DNA of 64,000 nucleotides. It comes from Bradyrhizobium sp. Ce-3 (lineage in GTDB: Bacteria; Pseudomonadota; Alphaproteobacteria; Rhizobiales; Xanthobacteraceae). The stretch covers positions 1-64,000 of the forward strand of contig NZ_BQUV01000003.1 of the NCBI RefSeq assembly GCF_022835695.1, written 5' to 3'. The notes below the pieces were generated by a model. The model did not search any database and was not told the DNA's origin. It saw only the letters and a program-made list of their open reading frames with translations. The position numbers and the translations under genes are program-made. Below are positions 17,047 to 24,701 of the stretch, in pieces (position 1 is the stretch's first letter; the number at the start of each line of letters is the position of its first letter).

Positions 17047-17548
17047 CAAGCCAACGCCGGTCACCATGGACGCGGTCTACACCGCGCCCGGCTATCTGTT
17101 CCGGCGCATGCAGCAGATCGCGGTCGCGCTGTTCATCGAGGAGTGCAAGGCGTTCGACCTGACGCCGGTGCAATACGCCGCCCTGGTCACGATCTCGACC
17201 CACCCCGGCATCGACGCCACGAGGCTGTCGGCGGTGATCGCGTTCGACCGCTCCACGCTCGGCAATGTGATCGAGCGGCTGCAGGCCAAGGAGTTCATCG
17301 TGCGCAAGCCGGCGCCCGAGGACAAGCGGGTCAAGCTGCTCTACCTCACCAAGGCCGGCGCCGCGGTGCTCGGCGATATCATGCCTTCGGTTGACAAGGC
17401 GCAGGCGCGGATGCTGCAGCCGCTGAGGCCGGCCGATCGCAAGACGCTGCTCTCGCTCCTGACCCAGCTCGTCGACCTCAACAACGAGGCCTCGCGGGTG
17501 CCGCTGCGCGCCGAGGATGCGCTCGAACATCTCGGGAGATCGGGCTGA
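17036..17548 (+). CDS. MarR family transcriptional regulator
   Basis: A 170-residue winged-helix regulator. The recognition region is PGIDATRLSAVIAFDRSTLG, followed by the wing with EDKRVKLLYLTKAG, typical for MarR proteins. It overlaps the isomerase gene upstream by 11 bases and the flavin hydroxylase downstream by one base (TGATG), so it is embedded in the catabolic operon. MarR proteins of this kind usually repress their operon and let go on binding an aromatic acid or its CoA thioester. The matching 18-bp palindromes at 16344 and 21825 are the likely binding sites. The ligand is not known; gentisate precursors or salicylyl-CoA are reasonable guesses. Confidence 0.88.
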   Translation: MPNSKPTPVTMDAVYTAPGYLFRRMQQIAVALFIEECKAFDLTPVQYAALVTISTHPGIDATRLSAVIAFDRSTLGNVIERLQAKEFIVRKPAPEDKRVKLLYLTKAGAAVLGDIMPSVDKAQARMLQPLRPADRKTLLSLLTQLVDLNNEASRVPLRAEDALEHLGRSG

Positions 17549-18732
17549 TGGTGGACAGCAAGCCGGTCCTGATCGCGGGTGGCGGCATCGGCGGCCTCGC
17601 CGTGGCGCTGGGCCTCGCCCAGAAAGGCATCCGCTCGATCCTGCTGGAAAAGGCTTCGGCGCTCGGCGAGATCGGCGCCGGCATCCAGCTTGGGCCGAAC
17701 GCGTTCCACGCCTTCGACTATCTCGGCGTCGGCGAGGCCGCGCGCAACATGGCGGTCTACATCGATCAGCTGCGGCTGATGGATGCGCTGACCGCCGATG
17801 AGATCACCCATATCGACCTCGGCGACTCCTTTCGCGCGCGGTTCGGCAATCCCTATGCCGTGGTGCATCGCGGCGATTTGCATGGCGTGTTCCTGCGCGC
17901 CTGCCAGAATCATGAGCTGATCGAGCTGCGCGTGAGCAGCGAAGTCACCGGCTATGAACAGGATGGTTCGTCGGTGACCGCGAAGCTCGCGAACGGCGAG
18001 CGCGTCACCGGGCGTCTGCTGATCGGCGCCGATGGGCTGTGGTCGAACATCCGCAAGCAGGTCACGGGCGACGGCCCGCCGCGCGTCTCCGGCCACACCA
18101 CCTATCGCTCGGTGATCCCGACCGAGCGGATGCCGGAGGATCTGCGCTGGAATGCGGCGACGCTGTGGGCCGGGCCGAAATGCCACATCGTGCATTACCC
18201 GCTGTCGGGCTGGAAGGTGTTCAACCTCGTCGTCACCTATCACAATGACGCGCCCGAGCCGGTCGCGGGCAAGCCGGTCTCCGAACAAGAGGTGATGAAG
18301 GGCTTTACCCACGTCCACGAGCGGGCGCAGAACATCATCCGCCACGGCACCAACTGGAAGCTTTGGGTGCTGTGCGACCGCGATCCGACCGAACGCTGGA
18401 TCGACGGCCGCGTGGTGCTGCTCGGCGACGCCGCGCATCCGATGCTGCAGTATTTTGCGCAGGGCGCCTGCCAGGCGATGGAGGACGCGGTCTGCCTGTC
18501 GCATATGCTGGCCCATCATGACGACCACGCGGCCGCGCTCGATGCCTATCGCGCACAACGCTTCCCGCGCACCGCGCGGGTGCAGCTGATGTCCCGCGCG
18601 ATCGGCGAGCACGTCTACCATCCCTCGGGCGACCACGCCCGCATCCGCAACGCGATCATGAGCGCGAAGTCGCAAGACCAGTGGTGCGACGATATCGCGT
18701 GGCTGTATGGCGGGACGGGGCTGGGGGCGTAG
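17548..18732 (+). CDS. FAD-dependent monooxygenase, 3-hydroxybenzoate 6-hydroxylase-like
   Basis: A class A flavoprotein hydroxylase of 394 residues. The FAD/NAD motif is AGGGIGGLAVALGLAQKG near residue 9, the DG motif is GADGLWSNIRKQV near residue 159, and the GD motif is LLGDAAHPMLQYFAQGACQA near residue 291. The overall pattern and the early GEIGAGIQLGPNAFHAFD match 3-hydroxybenzoate 6-hydroxylases and salicylate hydroxylases. The gentisate dioxygenase and isomerase in the same regulon favour para-hydroxylation of 3-hydroxybenzoate to gentisate. A salicylate 1-hydroxylase giving catechol is less likely because no catechol pathway genes are nearby. The start overlaps the MarR stop by one base. 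Confidence 0.82.
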   Translation: MVDSKPVLIAGGGIGGLAVALGLAQKGIRSILLEKASALGEIGAGIQLGPNAFHAFDYLGVGEAARNMAVYIDQLRLMDALTADEITHIDLGDSFRARFGNPYAVVHRGDLHGVFLRACQNHELIELRVSSEVTGYEQDGSSVTAKLANGERVTGRLLIGADGLWSNIRKQVTGDGPPRVSGHTTYRSVIPTERMPEDLRWNAATLWAGPKCHIVHYPLSGWKVFNLVVTYHNDAPEPVAGKPVSEQEVMKGFTHVHERAQNIIRHGTNWKLWVLCDRDPTERWIDGRVVLLGDAAHPMLQYFAQGACQAMEDAVCLSHMLAHHDDHAAALDAYRAQRFPRTARVQLMSRAIGEHVYHPSGDHARIRNAIMSAKSQDQWCDDIAWLYGGTGLGA

Positions 18733-18775
18733 CTGCGTCGGGCAACGGCAAATTGAGAGAGTACGCCGTGCGGCA

Positions 18776-18946
18776 CCCCTCTCCCTAACCCTCCCCCGCA
18801 AGGGGGGAGGGAACGCTGCCGCCGGTGCCTCCCTTACGTTCGTGCAAGCATGTCGAGAACGAAACGGCAGCAGGGAAGAGTGTAGGTGAGGTGAGCACGC
18901 GGGTCAGGCTCCCTCCCCCCTTGCGGGGGAGGGTTGGGGAGAGAGG
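18776..18946. repeat. Intergenic inverted repeat with C-run/G-run hairpins
   Basis: The left arm ctctccctaaccctcccc (hairpin with cgcaagggggg) faces the right arm ending gggttggggagagagg. A related but different element is at 27872-28010. A short hairpin of the CCATAACCAC family (gtcgtcccggccttcgccgg) follows at 19019-19044. The whole 18733-19071 gap between convergent genes is filled by such elements; no gene seen. Confidence 0.65.
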
Positions 18947-19071
18947 TAAGCCCCGGGCGAGATGGGTGAGGAATAGCCGACCGGTGGTCGACGTACGCGA
19001 CGCGGTTGCCGCATTCTCCGTCGTCCCGGCCTTCGCCGGGACGACGCTGAATATGTGGGGGCACCTGCGGC

Positions 19072-20682
19072 TCACATCCGCATCACGGCCTGTCGGTCGA
19101 TCTTTCCCGTACCCGTCTTCGGCAGCTCGTCGATGAATTTCACTTCGCGCGGATACTTGTACGGCAGCAGCTTCGTCTTGACGTAATCTTGCAGCCGCCG
19201 CGCCGCCTCGTCGGTGTCGAAGCCGGCCTTGTTCATCACCACCACGGCGCGCAGCGTCATGCGGCGGTCCGGCAATTCGGCGGCGTAGACGGCGCATTCG
19301 CGGACGTCGGGGTGATCGGCGAGGCACAGCTCGACCTCGAGCGGATAGACCCACTGGCCGGAGATCTTGATCAGATCGTCCGCGCGGCCGCGGAAGAAGT
19401 GGAAGCCGTCGCTGTCGCGGATGAAGCGGTCGCCGGTGTAGATCCAGCCGTCCTCGCGCACCGTCTCGGCGGTCTTGTCCGGCCGGTTCCAGTACAGCGG
19501 CGTCGCGGAATCGCCGCGCACCCACAAAATGCCTTCCTCATTGTCGCCGACCTCGCGGCCGTCGCTGTCGCGCAGCCCGATCTCGTAGCCGGGCACGCGC
19601 AGGCCAGCGGCGCCGAGCTTCTTCTTTTCAGCGCGGTTGCTGAGATAGACGTGCAGCACCTCGGTCGAGCCGAGCCCTTCGATGATCTCGAGCCCGGTGA
19701 GCTGCTTCCAGCCGTTGAACACATCGGCCGACAGCACCTCGGCGGCCGACATCGCCATCCGCAGCGAAGAGAAATCGGCTTGCCCGGCGCCCTCGGCCTT
19801 CGTCAGGGTGATGTAGAGCGTCGGAAGCCCGAAGAACACCGTCGGCCGGTATTGCCCGATCGCCGCGAAGATCGCCGCCGGCTTCGGCTGGCCCGGCAGC
19901 AGCAGCGCGGCGGCGCCGACCGAGAAGGGAAACGTGATCGAATTGCCAAAACCGTAGGCGAAGAAGATCTTCGGCACCGAGAAGCAGATGTCGCCAGGCT
20001 GAAGCTTCAGCACGTTGCGGGCAAAGGCCTGCTCGCTATAGGCCATGTCGTGCTGCAGATGCACGATGCCCTTGGGGCGGCCGGTCGAGCCCGACGAATA
20101 CATCCAGAACGCCATTTCGTTTCTGTGCGTGTCGGCTGCGTCGAGCTCGGTTGGAAATGTTTGCAACCAGTCGCCAGCGTTGCGGGTCTCGGCAACCGCG
20201 TGATCGCCGGCGGGGCCGTTGACCACGACCAGCGTGCGCAGCGGCGTGGCCTTGCAGGCCTCCGCGTTGAAGCGCGAACAGAACTCGGCATCGGTGACCG
20301 CGACCTGCGCGCCGGCATCCGACAGATAGAATTGCAGCAGCTCCGGCGTCGTCAGCGTGTTGATGAGCAGCGGCACGAAGCCGGCACGCACCGCGCCGAA
20401 GAATGCCGCGGGGTAGGCCGGGGTGTCGTCGAGGAACAGCAGCACGCGGTCGCCGCGCTTGAGCCCAAGCGAAAGCAATGCGTGGCCCCAGCGTGCGGCA
20501 TCAGCGCAGAGCTCGCGATAGGTCCGCGTGCCGGCCGGGCCGGTCAGCGCCAGCCGATCGGCATTGCCGTTGCCGAGATTGTCGAACAGGATGCGGCTCG
20601 CATTGTAGCGCTCGGGGATAGCAAAGCCGATCTCGCGCGCACCGGGATTGTCCTGCGGTACCTGGTCGGCGATCCCGGTCAT
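19072..20682 (-). CDS. Benzoate-CoA-ligase-family acyl-CoA synthetase (candidate salicylate-CoA ligase)
   Basis: A 536-residue ANL-superfamily adenylate-forming enzyme. The AMP-binding P-loop is MYSSGSTGRPKGIVHLQHD near residue 195, and the C-terminal catalytic lysine lies in PKTGTGKIDRQ. The N-terminal pattern (IPERYNASRILFDNL) is typical of benzoate-CoA, 2-aminobenzoate-CoA and related aryl-CoA ligases. The start overlaps the stop of the upstream flavin monooxygenase gene in an ATGA arrangement, so the two enzymes are made together. The monooxygenase resembles salicylyl-CoA 5-hydroxylase. The simplest reading is activation of salicylate (or another 2-substituted benzoate) to its CoA thioester. 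Anthranilate is an alternative substrate. Confidence 0.82.
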   Translation of the reverse strand: MTGIADQVPQDNPGAREIGFAIPERYNASRILFDNLGNGNADRLALTGPAGTRTYRELCADAARWGHALLSLGLKRGDRVLLFLDDTPAYPAAFFGAVRAGFVPLLINTLTTPELLQFYLSDAGAQVAVTDAEFCSRFNAEACKATPLRTLVVVNGPAGDHAVAETRNAGDWLQTFPTELDAADTHRNEMAFWMYSSGSTGRPKGIVHLQHDMAYSEQAFARNVLKLQPGDICFSVPKIFFAYGFGNSITFPFSVGAAALLLPGQPKPAAIFAAIGQYRPTVFFGLPTLYITLTKAEGAGQADFSSLRMAMSAAEVLSADVFNGWKQLTGLEIIEGLGSTEVLHVYLSNRAEKKKLGAAGLRVPGYEIGLRDSDGREVGDNEEGILWVRGDSATPLYWNRPDKTAETVREDGWIYTGDRFIRDSDGFHFFRGRADDLIKISGQWVYPLEVELCLADHPDVRECAVYAAELPDRRMTLRAVVVMNKAGFDTDEAARRLQDYVKTKLLPYKYPREVKFIDELPKTGTGKIDRQAVMRM

Positions 20683-21809
20683 GATTGTCCCTTTGCGGCC
20701 TCATAGCGGGCCATGAAGGCCGGCGACATCGCGCGCAGCCGCGCGTCGTCGATCCGGCCGGAGCGGGTGATGTAGCTGTAGGCGAAATCCATCAGATCGC
20801 GCGTCATGTGTTCAGGGAAGTGCTCGTACCAGTCGGCGCTGGTCCGCGCCGCGGTGACGAGCTTCTTCACGATCGGCTTGCGCTCGCTCTCGTAGCGCTC
20901 AAGCGCGGCGGCGATGCCGCTTTCCCTCTCCAACGCCTTGGTCAGCGCGATCGCATCCTCGATCGCCAGCCGCGTGCCCGAGCCGATCGAGAAATGCGCC
21001 GAATGCAGCGCGTCGCCGATCAGCACCATGTTGCCGTGCGACCAGCGCTCGTTCCAGATCCACGGAAAATTGCGCCACACCGACTTGTTCGAGATCAGCC
21101 GGTGGCCGTCCAGGGTCGCGGCGAACACGTCCTCGCAGATCGCCTGCGATTGCTCGATCGTCTTGTCGGCGAAGCCGTAAGCCGCCCAGGTCGCCGCGTC
21201 GCATTCGACCAGGAAGGTGCTCATGTCCCTGGCATAGCGATAGTGATGCGCGTTGAAGCAGCCGCGGTCGGTCGCCACGAAAGTCTGCGACAGCGTCGCG
21301 AAGGGTTTGGTGGTGCCATACCAGGCGAATTTGTTGGTCGAATGCGTCACCGACGCGCCGAACGCGGCCTCATCGCCGCGCCGGACCATCGAGTTCAGCC
21401 CGTCGGCGGCGACGATCAGGTCGTAACCCCGGAGCTCGTCGACCGATTGAACCACGGTGTCGAAGCGCGGCGTGACGCCGACACTGCGCACGCGTTCTTG
21501 CAGGATCGTCAGCAGCGCCAGCCGGCCGATCGAAGAGAACCCGACGCCGTCGATCTCGACGCTCTCGCCGCGCAGGTTGAGGGTGATGTTCTTCCAGCTC
21601 TCCATCCGCGGGGTGATGGCGTCGACCGTCTCGGGGTCGTCGGCGCGCAGGAAGTCCAGCGCCTGCTCGGAGAACACCACGCCGAAGCCCCAGGTGGCGC
21701 CGGCCGCGTTCTGCTCGAACAGATCGATCTCGGCGTCAGGATGACGCTTCTTCCAGAGATAGGCGAAATAGAGCCCGCCGGGCCCTCCGCCGATCACGGC
21801 GATCCGCAA
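20679..21809 (-). CDS. Flavin monooxygenase, salicylyl-CoA 5-hydroxylase-like
   Basis: A 376-residue flavin hydroxylase. It begins with MRIAVIGGGPGGLYFAYLWK and carries DG-type (AADGLNSMVRR) and GD-type (LIGDALHSAHFSIGSGTRLA) motifs. The segments TWGFGVVFSEQALDFL and AHFSIGSGTRLAIEDA are characteristic of the CoA-thioester hydroxylase branch that includes salicylyl-CoA 5-hydroxylase (SdgC) and the N-terminal part of 2-aminobenzoyl-CoA monooxygenase/reductase. Only the monooxygenase half is present; the second half of the bifunctional aminobenzoyl-CoA enzyme is absent, which favours salicylyl-CoA. The product would be gentisyl-CoA. The start is a TTG with GGGAGG upstream, 16 bases from a MarR operator copy. 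Confidence 0.8.
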   Translation of the reverse strand: MRIAVIGGGPGGLYFAYLWKKRHPDAEIDLFEQNAAGATWGFGVVFSEQALDFLRADDPETVDAITPRMESWKNITLNLRGESVEIDGVGFSSIGRLALLTILQERVRSVGVTPRFDTVVQSVDELRGYDLIVAADGLNSMVRRGDEAAFGASVTHSTNKFAWYGTTKPFATLSQTFVATDRGCFNAHHYRYARDMSTFLVECDAATWAAYGFADKTIEQSQAICEDVFAATLDGHRLISNKSVWRNFPWIWNERWSHGNMVLIGDALHSAHFSIGSGTRLAIEDAIALTKALERESGIAAALERYESERKPIVKKLVTAARTSADWYEHFPEHMTRDLMDFAYSYITRSGRIDDARLRAMSPAFMARYEAAKGQS

Positions 21810-21824
21810 CGTCTGCCTCCCAGA

Positions 21825-21842
21825 TTGACAGTGTACTTACAA
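21825..21842. promoter_or_regulatory. Second candidate MarR operator, upstream of the aryl-CoA branch
   Basis: TTGACAGTGTACTTACAA differs from the site at 16344-16361 at only two positions and keeps the palindromic frame. It lies 16 bases upstream of the TTG start of the flavin monooxygenase, where a bound repressor would block transcription or initiation. This links the CoA-dependent branch to the gentisate regulon. Confidence 0.62.
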
Positions 21843-21924
21843 TTTGGGTCCAGACTAATCGCCCTCTGGCGGGAACGCCAGAGGGAAAATGCGTGTGGCG
21901 CCTAGCCGGATGGCTGCGGAAAGC

Positions 21925-22137
21925 TCAGTAGCAGCGGCGGACCTTGACCCCGCCGACCCAGACCCAGCGGCAGCCGGCGACGACCGGCTTGCGGACCACG
22001 ACGGCGCCGCGCGTGCTCGCGCATCCGGCGCGATAGGGGCCGCGCCCGCATACGACGGCGTTGGCGTCGGAAGACTCAAAGGTCATGGTCGCGGCAAAGG
22101 ACAGCAGGGCCGCGGCGATCAGCAATATTGAGCGCAT
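21925..22137 (-). CDS. Small exported cysteine-containing protein
   Basis: A 70-residue protein starting at an ATG with GAGAGGGA upstream. The first 27 residues form a signal peptide (ILLIAAALLSFAATM, then a cut near DANA). The mature part is basic with four cysteines: VVCGRGPYRAGC and, at the end, GCRWVWVGGVKVRRCY. The C-terminal W/V...R..CY pattern resembles the small protein at 45691-45954, whose end is CAWVRQ...GRVRSCY. Both may belong to one family of secreted proteins common in Bradyrhizobium-like genomes. Function is unknown. Confidence 0.72.
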   Translation of the reverse strand: MRSILLIAAALLSFAATMTFESSDANAVVCGRGPYRAGCASTRGAVVVRKPVVAGCRWVWVGGVKVRRCY

Positions 22138-22248
22138 GATATTCCCTCTCCCGGAGTGAGGTCTGGTTGGCCTGTGGATGACAAAACAAGGTGCTACGGC
22201 TCCGTGTCCGGCAAGCACCGGGCACATGTCGTCTCATCGCTTGCGCGG

Positions 22249-22470
22249 CTATTTCTTTTCCATTTCTGCCAGCACCTTTTTGCAGGCCGCGCTCAGCTTG
22301 TCGCTCTGCTTGGCGAGACAGGCGATGATGCGCCCGCCGCCGGGCTCCACGCTCTTGCAATACTTCTCGTAGTCGCCCATGCAGGCATTGCGTTGCGCTG
22401 ATGTCAGCTCCTGGGCGTAGACGGCGGTCGAGCCGCAGAGCAGCGCGGCGGTCAGGACAATACGCAGCAT
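22249..22470 (-). CDS. Exported single cysteine-rich (GLG1-type) repeat protein
   Basis: A 73-residue protein with a signal peptide ending in VYAQ. The mature part is one cysteine-rich repeat: RNACMGDYEKYCKSVEPGGG, then IIACLAKQSDKLSAACKKVL. The spacing of its four cysteines and the PGGGR-I-x-C-L core match the repeat of the eukaryotic Golgi GLG1 protein (PF00839-like), which also occurs in small bacterial periplasmic proteins. The next gene upstream holds three copies of the same repeat, so this looks like a local family. The cysteines are probably disulfide bonded. Role unknown; metal or oxidative stress at the envelope is speculative. Confidence 0.8.
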   Translation of the reverse strand: MLRIVLTAALLCGSTAVYAQELTSAQRNACMGDYEKYCKSVEPGGGRIIACLAKQSDKLSAACKKVLAEMEKK

Positions 22471-22508
22471 TGTTCGCTCCCTTTCCGGTCAGTCGCGTGA
22501 CAACAGGA

Positions 22509-23282
22509 TTACCGTGCCGCGAACGGCGCCAGCACGTCGCGGCACGCCGGTGACAGCGAGCCGGCATTGGTCGCCAGGCACTGCACGATCCGTCCGCCGC
22601 CGGGCTGGACACCGCCGCAGATCGAGCGGACGTCGCCGCCACAGGCCGAGCGCAGCACGAACAGCTCTTCGCGCGGCCGCAGCGGCCGCAACATGATCAC
22701 CGCCGGCGCGGCCGCTGGTGCCGCTGTTGCCGCGGCGCCCGCCTCCGGCGCGGCGCCGCCGCCCGCAGCGGCGACGGCCTTCTCGCAGGCCGGCGACAGC
22801 TTGCCCTTGTTCTTCTCCAGGCATTGTAGCGCCGGTGCACCGCCGGTCGGCACGCCCGCGCAGACCTTGGGATAGTCGGAACGACATGCGCTGCGGATCG
22901 CCGAAACTTGCGCGCTGGACGGCGCCCCGGCGGCCTTCGGTGCCGCTGCCTCTGTGGCCGGCTTGGCCGTTGCCGTCGCCGCGGGAGTCGCGTCGGTCTT
23001 TGCTGCCGCAGGCGCGGCGGCGGCCGGCGCTTCCACGGCCTTCACGGCGCTGGCGCAGCCCGGCGCGAGGCTCGCCATGTTCTTCTGCAGGCATTGCAGT
23101 GACGCTTCGCCGCCCGGCGGCACGCTCGAGCAGTGCGCGATATAATCGCTGCGGCATTGCGACTTGATGGCGTCGCGCTGCGCCTGGCTCGGCGCCTGCG
23201 ACAAGGCCGGTGCGGTGCTCATGAGTGCCGCAAGCGCAAGCCATGCGGAGAGCTTCGTTGCACGTGTCAACGCATTGATCAT
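22509..23282 (-). CDS. Exported protein with three GLG1-type cysteine-rich repeats
   Basis: A 257-residue exported protein. After a signal peptide ending near ALSQ come three repeats of about 45 residues: residues ~30-75 (SQCRSDYIAHCSSVPPGGEA), ~125-170 (SACRSDYPKVCAGVPTGG) and ~208-252 (SACGGDVRSICGGVQPGGGR). They are joined by Ala/Pro-rich linkers of 30-50 residues that look flexible. Each repeat has four cysteines in the same spacing as the single-repeat protein 38 bases downstream on the same strand, so the pair is likely one operon that grew by duplication. The ATG at 23282 has AGAGGA upstream; the frame extends further up but without coding character. Function unknown. Confidence 0.82.
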   Translation of the reverse strand: MINALTRATKLSAWLALAALMSTAPALSQAPSQAQRDAIKSQCRSDYIAHCSSVPPGGEASLQCLQKNMASLAPGCASAVKAVEAPAAAAPAAAKTDATPAATATAKPATEAAAPKAAGAPSSAQVSAIRSACRSDYPKVCAGVPTGGAPALQCLEKNKGKLSPACEKAVAAAGGGAAPEAGAAATAAPAAAPAVIMLRPLRPREELFVLRSACGGDVRSICGGVQPGGGRIVQCLATNAGSLSPACRDVLAPFAAR

Positions 23283-23486
23283 CTGAATAAATCCTCTGGT
23301 CGCGCCGGATGTCTCCGGCTCAACTGAACTGAGCTCTGAAAAAGTCTTGTTGTAACAACCTCGGCGAGCGACATCATTTTCGCTTTCGAGTTCCGCTGCA
23401 AGCGGATTGTTGCTATGGATGGCGCAGGCGGATTTTTTGCTCGCCACGACGTCTTTGAATTAAGTCATTTGAATCGAGGCTCGGAA

Positions 23487-24689
23487 ATGAGGCATGCGCG
23501 CGCATCGGCACATTTCAGTCAGAGCGATTTTGTGCGGCTGCGAAATGCACCGCTTGCGCGCATCGCCTTCGCCGCATCCGCCTTTGTCAGTTTAAGTGCC
23601 TGCGAGCAAAACAGTTTTGTTGCGCCTCCGCCGCCCAAGCTCGAGGTTGCGCCGCCGGTGCAGCGCGCCATCACGCGCTATCTTGACGCCACCGGCAACA
23701 CCGCGCCGATCAAGACCGTCGATCTGGTCGCGCGCGTGCAGGGATTTCTGGCGTCGATCAACTACCAGGACGGCACGTTCGTGAAGGAGGGGACCACCCT
23801 GTTCACGATCGAGCCGGAAACCTACAAGCTGAAGCTGGAGCAGGCACAGGCCGCGGAGGTCGGTGCACAGGCGACGGTGAAGCAGGCCGAGTCCGATTTC
23901 AAGCGGCAGCAGGATCTGGTGCAGCGCCAAGCGGTGTCGCAGGCGACGCTGGAAAACTCGACCTCGACGCGGGACAACGCCCAGGCCAATCTGCAGCAGG
24001 CCCAGGTCAACACCAAGATCGCCGCGGTCAATTACGGCTACACCAACGTCGCGGCGCCGTTCGACGGCATCGTCAGCAACCATCTGGTCTCGGTCGGCGA
24101 ACTGGTCGGCGTGGCGTCGCCCACCCAGCTTGCCACCATCGTGCAGCTCGACCCGATCTACGTGAATTTCAACGTCAGTGAGCAGGATGTGCAGCGGGTC
24201 CGCGACGAAGCCCGCCGGCTCGGCATGACGGTCAACGATATCAGGCAGTTGCCGGTCGAGGTCGGCCTGCAGACCGAGACCGGCTATCCGCACAAGGGCA
24301 AGCTCGATTACGTCGCGCCGACGGTCAATCAGTCGACCGGAACGCTGCCCGTCCGTGGCTTGATCCCCAATCCGGATCGCGTGCTGCTGCCGGGCTTCTA
24401 TGTCCGGGTGCGCGTGCCCTTCACCAAGCAGGAGAACGCGCTGCTGGTGCCCGACGTCGCGGTCGGCAGCGACCAGGCCGGCCGCTATGTGCTGGTGGTC
24501 AATGCCGACAATGTGGTCGAGCAGCGCAAGGTGACCACCGGCCCGCTCGACGAGGGCCTGCGCGTCATCGAGAGCGGGCTGAAGGCGGATGACCGCGTCG
24601 TGACCGCCGGACTGCTGCGCGCGATCCCCGGGCAGAAGGTCGATCCGCAGATCCAGAAGGCCGACGCGGCGCCGGCAGCGGCCAAATAG
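23487..24689 (+). CDS. RND efflux periplasmic adaptor (membrane fusion lipoprotein)
   Basis: A 400-residue adaptor. The N-terminus has a hydrophobic stretch ending in a lipobox LSAC, so it is a predicted lipoprotein of the inner membrane. Then follow a biotinyl-lipoyl-like segment (VQGFLASINYQDGTFVKEGT), an alpha-helical hairpin rich in Gln/Ala (about residues 110-180) and the beta-barrel region. It matches the MexE/AcrA class. It is 12 bases upstream of the RND pump gene and surely functions with it. The ATG at 23487 has GAGG upstream and gives the signal sequence; an ATG at 23415 is less likely. No TolC-type outer-membrane gene is adjacent. Confidence 0.88.
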   Translation: MRHARASAHFSQSDFVRLRNAPLARIAFAASAFVSLSACEQNSFVAPPPPKLEVAPPVQRAITRYLDATGNTAPIKTVDLVARVQGFLASINYQDGTFVKEGTTLFTIEPETYKLKLEQAQAAEVGAQATVKQAESDFKRQQDLVQRQAVSQATLENSTSTRDNAQANLQQAQVNTKIAAVNYGYTNVAAPFDGIVSNHLVSVGELVGVASPTQLATIVQLDPIYVNFNVSEQDVQRVRDEARRLGMTVNDIRQLPVEVGLQTETGYPHKGKLDYVAPTVNQSTGTLPVRGLIPNPDRVLLPGFYVRVRVPFTKQENALLVPDVAVGSDQAGRYVLVVNADNVVEQRKVTTGPLDEGLRVIESGLKADDRVVTAGLLRAIPGQKVDPQIQKADAAPAAAK

Positions 24690-24701
24690 GACGCACGCGC
24701 C

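Noticed and set aside
23320-23486. Promoter or regulator gene for the RND pump in the short gap
   Set aside because: No regulator-like frame and no clear palindrome fits in this gap; only the expected ribosome-binding site before 23487 is convincing.
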